From contig OX235271.1 of NCBI GenBank assembly GCA_944472155.2, forward strand, positions 80,832,256 through 80,896,255: DNA of 64,000 bases. Direction: 5' to 3'. The notes below the pieces were generated by a model. The model ran no database searches, was not told the DNA's origin, and saw only the letters and a program-made list of their open reading frames with translations. The DNA comes from Trichobilharzia szidati. Lineage: Eukaryota; Platyhelminthes; Trematoda; Strigeidida; Schistosomatidae. Position numbers and translations under genes: made by a program. Shown here piece by piece: positions 22,641 through 33,590 of this stretch (position 1 is the stretch's first letter; the number at the start of each line of letters is the position of its first letter).

Positions 22641-23699
22641 TGTGTATGATTCAAATAAACACTTAACTCTTAAAAACTGGTACTATTCCACTCCCGCAAT
22701 TACTTTAGTCAATTCTCCCAACGTCATCCAGTTCTAGCTAACATAGAGTGCTACTCTCTACTAGATAATGGAGTAGTCTGTATCACAGAGAATCAACAAA
22801 TTTCAAAGATTTCCTCTCTCGGAGGCGTCAGTGCCTAAGATACGAAGGGAAACTCAGATGTCGTCTTCGAATCAAACTTATCGATTTTACATACAAAAAG
22901 CAACAACAACAACAACAAAATTGAGTGAGAGTAGACACACACAATATTTTTTGTTTTTGTTTTTTCTTCCTCCTCCCCTCCCCACCATACTATACTCAAC
23001 CAAATTAGTCTATCATTTAAACAGATCTATAAACATTCTGGAATAAGATTATGAACCAATCGGATTAACCATAACTAAACACAATTATGAATCTGATTGG
23101 TCAATTGCTTTCGATCACATGACACACACAAATGTATATACAAAATTTCGGTAATCAATTGTGAATGGAAGTAGTTATTATTACATTCAAACAAATAAAC
23201 AAACTTTAAAAAAAGTGTTGTAAACAAAAATAACATTATACATATTTAAAAGTTTTTAAACGTTAAATTTTAGAATTAAACTGAATATTCTCCCATAGAG
23301 AGATATGAATATTACAATATGTAGCGGTACGTCAAGTGAAAAATGCGTGACTAAGGGATAGGAAGATATATTATAACACATACAAAAAAGGTTAACATAA
23401 AGTAACATTTAAAAGTAAATCTAATTAGTGTTAGCAAATCAATGAGTCCTAGACAGATAAGCACTTGATCTGTATTTCCTGTTGATTGATTTTTTACTGT
23501 AGTATCGAAAATGCTAGGTCTCTGTTGTGATATGTCCACTCCTAGTGTAACAGTAGACGAATAAGACTTGGTCAAATTATCTTCAACGCACCACTTGCAC
23601 AGATCTTACGTGTTGTGTTACTTCTGACCTTCCTTTATATTGTGTTTTTTTGTGTTCCTTTCATGGCTCCCAAGTATCTCTACAAAGCTGTATTATCAT
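22641..23699. other. AT-rich stretch without recognised genes
   Basis: A CAACAA run lies near 22,900-22,918. The open frames 22,831-23,046 and 23,351-23,575 (minus) show no family signature. Confidence 0.45.
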
Positions 23700-24760
23700 C
23701 TGCCTCCTCTGACATCAAATCTATTTCCCTGCTATTTGATTTTGTTTTATGCCGATGAATGTCTCTTTATATACTACTGATAAATCCTATCAGTAATACA
23801 CGCCACACTATTAAACTCGAGAAGAGCCAAGCACAAACCTATCCTCACTAAAAAATTTTGGAATAACGGCTTCTGATATTATATTCTCTGATAATATCCT
23901 TATAGGTGTATATTACCGTTTAATATGTGCATACTCTACCTGGTAACTGCGTAATACTTCATAAACTTCAAACATTTATTCCCCTTTATGAATCTGAACC
24001 ACATGAATATTTCAAATAAATTCATGGCGTCATTTGATGTAACCTCCTTGTTCACAAGGATCCTAATCAATCAAACTATTGAGACCTTTTGTCAGCAGTC
24101 GGATCTCCTCCCACTCCCAGAGTCAGAATTCAAAAGCCTACTGTTAATGTGTACCATGGATGTACAGTGCCAGTTTGACAACACTCTTTACCGCCAATAG
24201 ATGGTATAAGCATGGGAAGTCCACTTAGCCCTGTTTTAGCAGATATCTTCATGTTCTTCCTTGAGAAAACAAAGTTGAAGCACGTAATCGATGAAACAAC
24301 TTCCTATTGTCGATATGTCGATGATACATTTGTAGTGTACAACAATGAAAGTCATACTTCCTACTTAATCGGATATAGAAATAATAAATTAACTATCGAA
24401 TACGAAAATAATGGAAAGTTCCATTTCCTCGACATTGCCATTCAACGCCTATGAGATGTTAGTTTCCAAAAGTCAACTTACCGAAAGCCCAAATGGAATC
24501 GACAATACCTACATTTTAACAGTTTTTGTCCAAATAGCTTTAAACGAGCACTAGTCAAGACTCTATACTACTATAGAGCTAGTAGAATATGCTCTACAGA
24601 GAAATTAGAGGAAGAATTCATGTTTTTCGAAATGATGTTGAAAAGCAACGGTTACCCTCAAAGGTTCATTAACAAGTACGGAAGATCTGAAGGCTCAAAT
24701 GTCAAACAAATCACAGTGCGAAAAAAGCCCATCTCCATTCAGCTTGATTTTTAAGATGAA
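23700..24760 (+). pseudogene. Penelope-like element family 2, RT fragment
   Basis: The frame at 23,988-24,200 encodes MASFDVTSLFTRILINQTIE, the RT motif-A region typical of Penelope-like elements. A one-base deletion near 24,198 shifts the frame, which resumes with ISMGSPLSPVLADIFM (motif B) and YCRYVDDTFVVYNN (catalytic YVDD) up to 24,454. The homologous frame then runs on in pieces to about 24,750 (FQKSTYRKPKWNRQY, EEFMFFEMMLKSNGYP). The GIY-YIG domain is absent. The first 130 bp match the hairpin module at 36.2-36.4 kb. Confidence 0.85.
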
Positions 24761-24769
24761 AATATTACA

Positions 24770-24975
24770 GCCTTCCAGTTACAAGGTAAGCTCGCAGACA
24801 ATTTAGCCACTGATACCCTACTCAGTGACCCATGAATTCTAACTTCTACCAATTTGTGATTTCAGCACATCCACCAGCCAATCTCATCGGTGAGTATTTG
24901 TCATCACCCCTAATGGAGTGGACCACAGTGATCACGACTTCTCACTAAAACTCCAGGCATACTAACTAGATCGCA
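24770..24975 (-). mobile_element. Sm-alpha-like partial copy
   Basis: On the minus strand the leader (complement of atcacgacttctcactaaaactccagg) and the tRNA-like head (complement of acaatttagccactg) are visible. The ribozyme part is missing. Confidence 0.65.
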
Positions 24976-24986
24976 CAGGTCTATAT

Positions 24987-25217
24987 TTTCTTTTCCTTCA
25001 CGTTCCCCAGTGGAACATAGGGCTTCAAGCTAGTGGCTTGAAGTTTCTGTAGCAGTGTTTATTTTACAGGATGGGGTTGCTAGCCTCATGCCCAACCTTT
25101 CCTCTTCACCAGCATTATTTCTGGCTTAACGAGGTAAAGGAGTGCGTCGGCCGGTGATCGAACCCCGGGCCATGTGCATGGTTGGCGAGCGTCCTAACCG
25201 CTATGCCACCGACGCGG
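24987..25217 (-). mobile_element. tRNA-headed SINE, type A, minus strand, with TSD
   Basis: Complement of the type A SINE: RTE-like 3' end at the left (gttccccagtggaacatagg), B box complement (gatcgaacccc) and A box complement (taaccgctatgccaccg) at the right. Flanks caggtctatat (24,976-24,986) and cagatctatat (25,218-25,228) are a likely 11-bp duplication with one mismatch. Confidence 0.87.
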
Positions 25218-25229
25218 CAGATCTATATA

Positions 25230-26350
25230 GCAAGATAATTTATAAAATAAAAAGAACTTCAAATACAGTTGTCTACTCGATCGAAGATGTGTAAATGAAG
25301 ACAATAAGAAGAAATATTAACAGTATACTTCATCATGGGTTGGTGGGCACAGAACGAGTCGATTCACTGTGAAACTATAGTCATCCGTCAGTACACTTAG
25401 AAAAATCCATAAAAAAAAGAATATTATACCTTCTTTTTACTTGATTTTTAAAACAGATACCTAACCGAACAGCTTTATGACTTTCACATATGGATCCGTG
25501 TATGTGAAAAACCAAGTTAAAACATTTTCAAAAAAAAATAAATAACTTTTATCTAACCTTATTATTTTAACATCAAAAAATTTTTAATGTGATTATGATT
25601 ATGATTATTATTATTTTATTTTGAAGACGACCAAAAGATTGTTTAAACGTTAATTCTTATTTTTCGTTCTTCGCTTTTCAGAAACACTTTGGAATTTATA
25701 GATTCGTTGACTATGAAGAATAATACAATCATTGTTAAAACTAAAACTTGGCCTTAAAAATAATAATAATAAATGTAAATAAATACTTTGATCCAACGTC
25801 ACGCGCTAACTATTATACAACTAACTAGGTGAAGAATTACGATTACATTTTTTTATGAATAATAAATTCTAGTGAAAAACGTGATTGACCTCAAGACATA
25901 CAAATGTATTACCACGGTGGTATAAGACTATGTATCTACACAGATAGTTGGGGAGATTGGGATTTAGGTCGTTTCGTCAAGTTTGATTAGCCATCTTGAT
26001 AGTTTATTGTTTGAATCCAGTTATCCGGAATAAATATTTCATGTACTAAACTGCGTGATGAAACCTACTGAAATTTTTGAATTCAATGAATCTTTTATTA
26101 TTTTTTCCCAAACTTGTATCCTGGGTGCAAATGTCTTCTGGTAGTTTCATGATTACTACAAATAAAAACGCTCACTTATTTACTATCGCAATATTTACCA
26201 ATTGGTTACTTTCCTAGAAATAATAAACAATCACTTAATTCAATTTTATATTTTCCCGTCGATTGATGATTGGACGGAGGTGCTCGATCTCAGGTTGAAA
26301 TGTCGGCTTCTTGTGCAGACGCTTCGACGATGTCTGGGTATATAATTAGA
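25230..26350. other. AT-rich stretch without recognised genes
   Basis: The stretch contains ATT-type repeats near 25,590-25,620 and 25,760. Nothing else is recognised. Confidence 0.5.
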
Positions 26351-26355
26351 AGTTA

Positions 26356-26656
26356 ATTGGTGGATGGCGACTAGCAGTGGAATCCAGGTACATTCAGATG
26401 ACGAGCGTCGGTGGCACAGTGGTTGGGACTCTCGCCAACCATGCACATGGTCCGGGGTTCGATCCCCTGCCGGCGCACACCCGATATCTATGGTATGCCT
26501 GAATTTGGGCAACCGATATCCATGCTGAAAATTCCACACTTGTACTGAAAATACAGTGTGGAAATCAAGCTGTAAATCAAAAAAAAAAAAAAAAAAAAAA
26601 AAAATAGGAAGAAACACGCATCCTGGATTCCATTGCTAGTCACCATCCACCAATTA
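26356..26656. repeat. 36-bp inverted repeat enclosing a type B SINE
   Basis: The left arm, about 26,356-26,391 (aattggtggatggcgactag...), is complementary to the right arm at 26,621-26,656 (ending gctagtcaccatccaccaat) with two mismatches seen. The SINE with its poly-A tail occupies the loop. No target duplication of the usual direct type is obvious. Confidence 0.7.
26404..26605 (+). mobile_element. tRNA-headed SINE, type B, with poly-A tail
   Basis: The head (cgtcggtggcacagtggttg, B box ggggttcgatcccc) is followed by the type B body (cgatatccatgctgaaaattcc) and ends in a 25-base A run. The long uninterrupted A tail suggests a fairly recent insertion. Confidence 0.85.
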
Positions 26657-26699
26657 TGTTCTAATAAACAATCACAATGAGAAGAACGAGGGTCACTGA

Positions 26700-26850
26700 A
26701 TTCCGACCTAAATGATTGAAGTGTCAACAAGATTACTCTCGTAATCTGAAGGTCCTGGGTTTAATCCCTGGTGGGAGGGTGGTTGTGCAATGCTGAAGAC
26801 TCAGAATACAACGAAACAGCTGTCCAATGACGTCTGGTTTCCAGTGTTAT
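26700..26850 (+). mobile_element. Sm-alpha-like fragment
   Basis: B-box remnant (gggtttaatccc) and a decayed hammerhead region (ctgaagactc...acgaaacagctgtcc) at 26,800-26,830. Stem II no longer pairs. Confidence 0.6.
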
Positions 26851-26861
26851 TTATTATTTAT

Positions 26862-27038
26862 TTTGATTACAGCTTAATGCCACACCGTATTTTCAGTACA
26901 AGTATGGAATTCTCAGCATGGATATCGGTAGCCAAAATTTTGCAGGCAGACCATAGATATCGGGTGTGCGTCGGCAGGAGATCGAACCCCGGACCATGTG
27001 CATGGTCGGCGAGAGTCCTAACCACTGTGCCACCGACA
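26862..27038 (-). mobile_element. tRNA-headed SINE, type B, minus strand
   Basis: Complement of the type B SINE: body (ggaattctcagcatggatatcg), B box complement (gagatcgaaccccgg) and A box complement (taaccactgtgccaccgac). Confidence 0.8.
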
Positions 27039-27039
27039 A

Positions 27040-27830
27040 AATCAATCGATTCAAAAAGAATCCAAATCCTTAGAAAAACCCATTATCTAAATAAGAACAT
27101 TGATGACTAGAGTAAAACCAATATGAAATATAAGTAAGTATATAAGTACATCTAATATAAAATGCATATTGAGATTAGGAAACGATGAGGTGTGAACGAC
27201 ACTCTCTACTAGGATAAAAAACAAAACAAGTGATCACACCGAGATTAAAGGTTATGCATAAAGTGTGTCTACACATCAAACAAACATCAAATCGATTCAC
27301 TTCTGTCTAGGTCAGAGATTTTAAAGTCATTACAAAATTATCATAAAGTATATCTACGCAAAATCAGTCTACACACTACACTATATATGTTAACCGTTAG
27401 CTTTTTCTTTTCCAGTGTGTACGATAGCCACTAAACTAAACTTTGATAAAAGTTTAATAAAAGCGTCGGGTAACCTTGACCGGTTATTGTGTGTATGTGT
27501 GTGTTGACCTTTGGCTAGATGAGACATGCACTTAATATGCATACATGAAGGTTATTACTATTACCAGTACTATTGACTAAAGCTTACACCATTTTAATAG
27601 TACGAAAAGGGTAAAAACAGAGAGAGAGCACACAAAAACCGGTTGGTTCAATAGATAGATAGACAGCCAGCCAGACAGGTTGACCTGTAACAAAACACAA
27701 TGAGACATGAATACCAGACAGTGGTCATCATTGGTAATAAAAAAACCCTAAGGTTAAAGAAGAAATAAAAGAAGAAACTTGAAGGAAAACGAACTGATTA
27801 TTGAATAACCTTTTTTTACTGTTTAGACAG
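27040..27830. other. AT-rich stretch without recognised genes
   Basis: Only short TG and GATA-like repeats near 27,490 and 27,650 are visible. Confidence 0.5.
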
Positions 27831-27831
27831 T

Positions 27832-28035
27832 ACATCGGTTGTTCATCGGTTGAATACTCACCAACCAGACATGTGATCTTGGGTTTGATCCCCAGACGAC
27901 ATACTCCCGGTTAAGAGGTAAGGTTGGATGTATCACACTAGCATCTCCACCCCGTCAAAATAAGACATTCCTAATGAGACTTCAAAGATGAGACTTGAAA
28001 CAGTATATTCCACTCGGAACACAAAAAAGAATAAA
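27832..28035 (+). mobile_element. old, degenerate type A SINE
   Basis: B box (tgggtttgatcccc) and a decayed RTE-like end (gaaacagtatattccactcgg) keep the type A order. Many substitutions. Confidence 0.6.
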
Positions 28036-28044
28036 ATGAAAATA

Positions 28045-28205
28045 AATATCACTGCGGGGGATCATTAAGCACCAGGGAACACTGGACAGTTGTTTCGTCC
28101 TAGTTTAGGACTAATCAGCAATGCGCTCCCATGACCCCCTTGGGGGTCGAATCTGAGACCTTACGGTGACGAGGCCAATTCTCGTTAGTCATTCAGCCAC
28201 TTGAT
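28045..28205 (-). mobile_element. Sm-alpha-like copy with decayed hammerhead
   Basis: On the minus strand the ribozyme region keeps the stem II pair (GTCC...GGAC) and GAAAC, but the core reads CTGATTA, with the conserved G changed. B-box complement (gtcgaatctgagacc) and A-box complement lie to the right. Confidence 0.65.
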
Positions 28206-28602
28206 ATTGACATACATTCAAATTAATCCCTACCAAAAACCCATAATTCAAAATATGTACATTTATCAATTCAACTGCATCTGCGGTGACATTTATATTG
28301 GGCGTACTACTAGACAGCTTAGCCAACGTTTTAGTGAACATCTCCCATCGTGGTTTGGCAAAGGACAGACAAAAACAATTCGTAGCTCAATTTTGTCACA
28401 CTTAATTGATAGTGGTGATGTAATCGAGAAAACGAAAGCCTTCAAAGTAATTCATCGGATCCCACCGAATCTTTCCAATAGACTTCATATTCGTTTACTG
28501 CACATAGCTGAGGCAATAGGCATTCGAACTATTAAACCTAAATTATGTATTCAAAAAAAGTTCGTACAGCCTTTATCCCTCTCTTGGCCTATTAAGACAT
28601 AA
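28201..28602 (+). pseudogene. Penelope-like element family 2, GIY-YIG endonuclease domain
   Basis: The frame encodes a GIY-YIG-type nuclease domain: IYQFNCICGDIYIGRTTRQL (IY and YIG halves plus the conserved Arg), then RFSEHLPSWF. In Penelope-like elements this domain follows the RT. No RT precedes it here, so it is a 5'-truncated copy, related by type to the RT fragment at 23.9-24.8 kb. The apparent start lies in the flanking Sm-alpha copy and is not a real start codon context. Confidence 0.75.
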
Positions 28603-28604
28603 CC

Positions 28605-29450
28605 AACTAATAACTTCTACACCACCCTTTGTTTGTATTTTCATCCCCTTTCTTATCATCCCTTAATCTTATCTTCATTATAAACGTGTCTCGTTTACTT
28701 CCCTTACAATGTAACATTACTCAATCGGTTCATTTGTTTTTACTAGCCTTTATCGACTACTTCCACCTGAATAGCTGTTTGTTTAATCATGCTGTTTTTC
28801 ATTATTCGTGTTATCACAGATCGCCTCACTTTTTCATCCTTATTATTGATAAGACCATTTCTATTATTACTATTATTATTACTATTATCATTACTACTAT
28901 TATGACTAATTGCACAATTTATATTCACCATCGTATTATCCTATAGACAAAACACTATGATTGGTTTATATTTGAATTTTTATTTGTAAACTTATATATA
29001 TTAGAGTTAAGCCTGATGAGATCTAATTGAAAACAATATTGTTCGCTTAAATGTGTTGTTCTATATTTATAAGTGTTTATTTCTTCTGAGCTATCAGGAT
29101 TTGTATCAATATTGGCGATAATATCAACTATTAAAAACAGCAGTAATATTTAAAAAAAAATTAACATTCGAATTCATCATTTACAAATTTCACTGTTCCA
29201 ACGGAAAAAGAAAAAATATGCATTCAAGCCACAATATGTGTCCTAGTTAATCAATCAAGAAGGCAAGCGAAACTGCAGAATGGTACGTACTATATCTTAC
29301 ATCTATTATGAGTGATTGATTGAGTTCCAACATAGAATTTTACACAGAATTACAGTAGTTCAGGCTGTTAAAATCTCTAAAATCTTTTATTGAATTACTG
29401 AATTATTGACATACGTTATCTTTTAAAACTCCTTAATTTTGGAGCAGTTT
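28605..29450. other. AT-rich stretch; small LINE family-2 3' UTR remnant
   Basis: Mostly unrecognised, with ATT-type repeats near 28,860-28,900. Positions 29,310-29,375 resemble the family-2 3' UTR on the minus strand (gagttccaacatagaat...cagtagttcagg). Confidence 0.5.
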
Positions 29451-29940
29451 GGTTTGTAAGGACTAGAAACAGCTGTCCAGTACTCCCTGCAGGTTTTCCA
29501 ATGGTTCTCTAACTAATGTCAGCTCATGATGAAATCCTCCAACCAATCAAACAAAAACATTCACACTAAACCAATACTTGAAAAGGATTAGATTTGTTTA
29601 TACGAGTTTGACCACGGATTGATATCAGTTAGAGAACCATTGCAAACCAGGGAGAACTGGACAGCTGTTTCATTCTAGTTTGGGAATCATCGGCAGTACG
29701 CACCCACTAGGGTTTGAATCCAGGATGAAGTTAGAATTCCTGGGCCACTGAATCGGGCACCAGTGACTGAATGGTATACGAGCCAGCTTGTCTTGTAACC
29801 GGAAGGTCCTGGGTTCGGACCCTGGTGGTGGGTGCGTAGTGCCGATGATTCACAAACTAGGATAAAACAGCTGTCCAGTACTCCCTGCAGGCTTTCCAAT
29901 GGTTCTCTAACTCATGTCAACTCGTAACGAAACCTTTGTC
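29450..29940. mobile_element. Sm-alpha-like cluster: plus tail, minus copy, plus copy
   Basis: A plus-strand 3' half occupies 29,450-29,580. A minus copy occupies 29,590-29,728 with a ribozyme complement (ggacagctgtttcattctag). A plus copy at 29,729-29,940 has A box agtgactgaatgg, B box gggttcggaccc and a ribozyme with core CCGATGA. The last two are head-to-head. Confidence 0.75.
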
Positions 29941-30345
29941 TCCGATGAATATCTTCAATGAAACCTGGTATCTTTCAATCTATTTTAAAATATTTATATA
30001 GGTATACACCACTTCCATATTATACCTATATAAGATTAAGTCAATTCATGGGATTAGCAATGAAAGACAAATGGAAATAGTCAGAAAATATATAAGATAA
30101 GTGGTAACAATAACGTGAAGATCAGACATGATGAACTCAATAAAAGATAATCTGATGTACTCTTGCTATAGTTACCTTTCAGTAACTGGATCTTTTATCC
30201 AGATTACGGATTAATGCTTACCTTCACTTATAAAGGTTTGACTAGTAATTTGACTGTAACAAATGTGGCTTACAGTCTAACATATAGGTAATAGCGGGGG
30301 GTGGGGGTGGTTGTCTACAATACATACCAGCTGGAAAATAATCGT
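29941..30345. other. no recognised content
   Basis: AT-rich sequence with a G-rich run near 30,294-30,310. Nothing is recognised. Confidence 0.5.
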
Positions 30346-30534
30346 TTTACAATTAAAAGCGTTCTCTGAGCTGGTTGGTTTAATCGCGAAGCTTTCGTCG
30401 TCCTTCCGGACAACATCTTCAGCGCCATATTTAGCACGAAGTGAAATGATTTAAATTTCCTCATGCGTGATGTAATTGCGTCTCCTGGTTACTATCTTCA
30501 CATATGTATTGACCACTTTCTATTGACTAGGATT

Positions 30535-31038
30535 TTAAACTTTTTGGTCACCTGATTTACTTTTTATTAATTGGTATACTTCATCTATATTAACGTGTTT
30601 GTTAATCGCATTTTCGCTTGAGTACCAGGCCTCTAGGAATTCTCTGGCACTTTTCGTGTTTCCTCTGTTTAAGATTTTGACATGATCCCAATCAAACTGA
30701 TGACCATAGTTGTCTGCATGCATTGATACTAAAGAATTCATATCATGTCTTTTCACGGCTGATTTATGTTCTTGGATTCTGATTCGAAGGGGACGCCCAC
30801 TTTGGCCGATATAATGCTTGTTACAGTTCATACAATTTATTTTGTAGATGGTATTAATTTTATCCCCTTTTTCTGTTGGATCTTTCGGTTTGCATAATAT
30901 CGAATTAAGCGATTTGACTGGCTTGTGTGCTATATCTATATCAAACGGTTTCAGTACTCTAGCTGTTATTTCAGAGATGTTGCTCATACCGTTTGTAGGT
31001 ACTTTTCTTCCATTCTTTTCAGCTCTGGAGTGCTGCAA
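30535..31038 (-). pseudogene. Penelope-like GIY-YIG endonuclease domain (minus arm)
   Basis: The frame encodes INTIYKINCMNCNKHYIGQS (IY...YIG) followed by GRPLRIRIQEHKSAVKR with the conserved Arg and Glu/His region. The domain runs from about residue 60 to 150 of 167. In these elements it nicks target DNA for priming. The first 18 residues come from an out-of-frame reading of the RT end, so the RT and endonuclease are in different frames at the junction (30,987). Hence this copy is not expected to make a full RT-EN protein. Confidence 0.85.
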
Positions 31039-31550
31039 TGTGTCTGAACTCTTTTAAACAATGTCTGCACACAGTTTCGTTTGTGAGTAACTGGATTATT
31101 GCTAGTATAGTTGAGTATTTGATCTGTGTGCGTTGATTTTCTATAAACTTGTGTCTCTAAATCTCCTGTGTTGGTTCTCCTGATTAAGACATCTAAAAAT
31201 GGGATTTTGTTATCTAATTCTTCTTCTCTCGTGAATTTGATGTCTTCAAATATGTTGTTTATTAATTTGTGAGTATATTCTAAATCATTTCTCTTAATTA
31301 TTACAAATGTATCATCAACGTAACGTATCCAGATTTTCGGTTTAATTATAGGTAGAGCTATTAATTCTAATCTTTGCATAACGGCTTCGGCTATTAATCC
31401 TGATATGGGCGATCCCATTGGTGTTCCTTTTATTTGTTCATATATTTGAGTATTGAACTGGAAGTATGTTGTAAGGCATAATTTTATGAGTTCTATCCAA
31501 GTTGATAATTGCGTTTTTGTGTTTTCATCACTATAGAGTAATTGTTGCAT
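30984..31550 (-). pseudogene. Penelope-like reverse transcriptase fragment
   Basis: The segment encodes QIYEQIKGTPMGSPISGLIA (motif B region), WIRYVDDTFVIIKRNDLE (catalytic YVDD), then KIPFLDVLIRR and TQVYRKSTHTDQIL, which are typical of the Penelope RT thumb side. The open frame runs to 31,688, but the part beyond 31,549 reads antisense through the inverted module and is not RT. The N-terminal RT motifs are missing. Confidence 0.88.
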
Positions 31551-32001
31551 GAGCAACATCTCTGAAATAACAGCTAGAGTACTGAAACCGTTTGATATAG
31601 ATATAGCACACAAGCCAGTCAAATCGCTTAATTCGATATTATGCAAACCGAAAGATCCAACAGAAAAAGGGGATAAAATTAATACCATCTACAAAATAAA
31701 TTGTATGAACTGTAACAAGCATTATATCGGCCAAAGTGGGCGTCCCCTTCGAATCAGAATCCAAGAACATAAATCAGCCGTGAAAAGACATGATATGAAT
31801 TCTTTAGTATCAATGCATGCAGACAACTATGGTCATCAGTTTGATTGGGATCATGTCAAAATCTTAAACAGAGGAAACACGAAAAGTGCCAGAGAATTCC
31901 TAGAGGCCTGGTACTCAAGCGAAAATGCGATTAACAAACACGTTAATATAGATGAAGTATACCAATTAATAAAAAGTAAATCAGGTGACCAAAAAGTTTA
32001 A
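31549..32001 (+). pseudogene. Penelope-like GIY-YIG endonuclease domain (plus arm)
   Basis: From residue 1 this encodes the same product as the minus arm from its MSNISEITAR start. No RT lies upstream on this strand, so it is an isolated duplicated module. Confidence 0.85.
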
Positions 32002-32094
32002 AATCCTAGTCAATAGAAAGTGGTCAATACATATGTGAAGATAGTAACCAGGAGACGCAATTACATCACGCATGAGGAAATTTAAATCATTTCA

Positions 32095-32150
32095 CTTCGT
32101 GCTAAATATGGCGCTGAAGATGTTGTCCGGAAGGACGACGAAAGCTTCGC
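32095..32150 (+). ncRNA. possible minimal hammerhead in the Penelope 3' module (also on the minus arm near 30,390-30,440)
   Basis: The stretch reads core CTGAAGA, an eight-base stem II (GTTGTCC pairs with GGACGAC around GGAA) and GAAA, followed by the short self-complementary AGCT as stem III and CGC, which can pair with GCG before the core. Penelope-like elements are known to carry hammerheads with very short stem III. There is one extra T between core and stem II, so the call is tentative. Confidence 0.45.
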
Positions 32151-32434
32151 GATTAAACCAACCAGCTCAGAGAACGCTTTTAATTGTAAATCATCCACCT
32201 GAGCTACAAATCTTCTCTATTATTTCAAATAATCGTTTTGTTTGTCGTTATTTTAGACCTTTGCATAGCATATGTTATCAAAAGATAGAACCAAAAACTA
32301 TGCACATAAGTTGTGGTCACTGCTTTTTAGCCAGTTAACACACCAGTTTTATTCACAAAGGAGAGCTGTAAACAAATTGGTGAAAACTATTGTTTATTTA
32401 TGCTTGTGCAGGCTTAAATAACCAGAACACTGAC

Positions 32435-33590
32435 TGACTGGTTTCAACGTAGAACTTTGCACAGATGTGCAGCACTTCGAGTTGCCACACTTCACTTAGC
32501 ACAAAAAGCAAGAGAATAAAGTAAAAATAAATGCAGAAGAGATACAATAAATACAGATATAAGGCAAAAGAATAGTAATGTGGAAGAACAAGAGAGTTTT
32601 ATTGGATATTTTAAAACACAAGGAGTGGATGCATCTGCGCCAACCACTGAGAACGATTTTCAACTATATCACCCCTTGCCTCCGTCCATTGGTTTTTACC
32701 ATCCTGAACACCTCAACCAGGAAGTCTACACCTCCCTATGTGACTGGCTGGGTTAAACTAACTATCGTGGATTTAATTGATTGACCACCACCAACTAACT
32801 CTTTTCCAACCTATCCCCATGTCAATCGGCTGACACTGCCAGTCGAGGAAGGCGATGGATAGACAGGCATGCGTAACACATGTCTTAACCACCTCAATCG
32901 ATGTAACATCACAGCCTCACTTATTGGTTTCCCCTCTTCAACTAACACTAGACGCCTAACCTCAATATTACTCATCCTATTATACCACCTCACACGAGAG
33001 ATAGGACGTAGACCCCTATGATCAAAGACAACTAGCCAGGCTTTTCATGTCTTCCACTCTCAATGGTCAGGTCTCACAGCCAGTTATAAAGGAGGACGGA
33101 GCGAACTGCCGCTGAGCAGTACACACGCCATTTGGTCAACAGCCAGTCGGATATCACGTCTACGCTAGAGACAGCGTAAACGGGCATATGTCAAACGAGC
33201 TTTCTGGATCCGTGCTGAGTTTCGTCAGCGATCAATCCACTGGCACTGACTGATGCAACTCCCCAAATAAGTGAAGTAGTCAGTGCGCTGTACCACTCCA
33301 CTCCCTATCTTCAACCGAGGAGACAATGTGGTTCAGTTTTGTTGCATCATCTTACATTTGGCAGGAGCAAATCGTATGCCCAACATCCGAAGATTGTTTC
33401 CTGTCAAGGTGTTCAGAAGACTCTGCTCTATTTTGTCAGCGTCCTCAACTAGGAGGACTATATCATCTGAATATTCTAAGTCAACGAGATTATTCTCTGA
33501 TGGCGACAAATCAATCCCTGAGTTGCTGAAGTCAGTTAGGGTTAATTCCATTGGTATATCCATGATGAAGGACAGTGTATGAACTGATAA
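32435..33590 (-). pseudogene. RTE-like LINE family 2, RT palm to 3' end
   Basis: The minus-strand frame 33,333-33,563 encodes LVDLEYSDDIVLLVEDADK (catalytic box changed to YSDD) and LRMLGIRFAPAKCK. Downstream the frame 32,811-32,993 encodes SNIEVRRLVLVEEGKPISEA and LRWLRHVLRMP. The 3' UTR runs to 32,435 and ends in CAGT-type repeats. Several indels separate the frames. Confidence 0.8.

Larger units (their letters stand above)
30346..32190 (-). mobile_element. Penelope-like element family 1: RT core between two inverted endonuclease/3' modules
   Basis: A perfectly placed inverted repeat (arms 30,346-30,987 and 31,549-32,190, 642 bp each) flanks 561 bp of minus-strand RT sequence. Each arm encodes the GIY-YIG endonuclease C-terminus plus 3' UTR. 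The RT joins the minus-strand arm directly, with the RT-EN linker region deleted. The arms resemble the terminal repeats of Penelope-like elements, which can be inverted. Arm coding sequences read identically, so the structure is young or recently homogenised. Confidence 0.9.

Noticed and set aside
30848..31057. plus-strand frame inside the Penelope copy
   Set aside because: It is antisense to the endonuclease frame.
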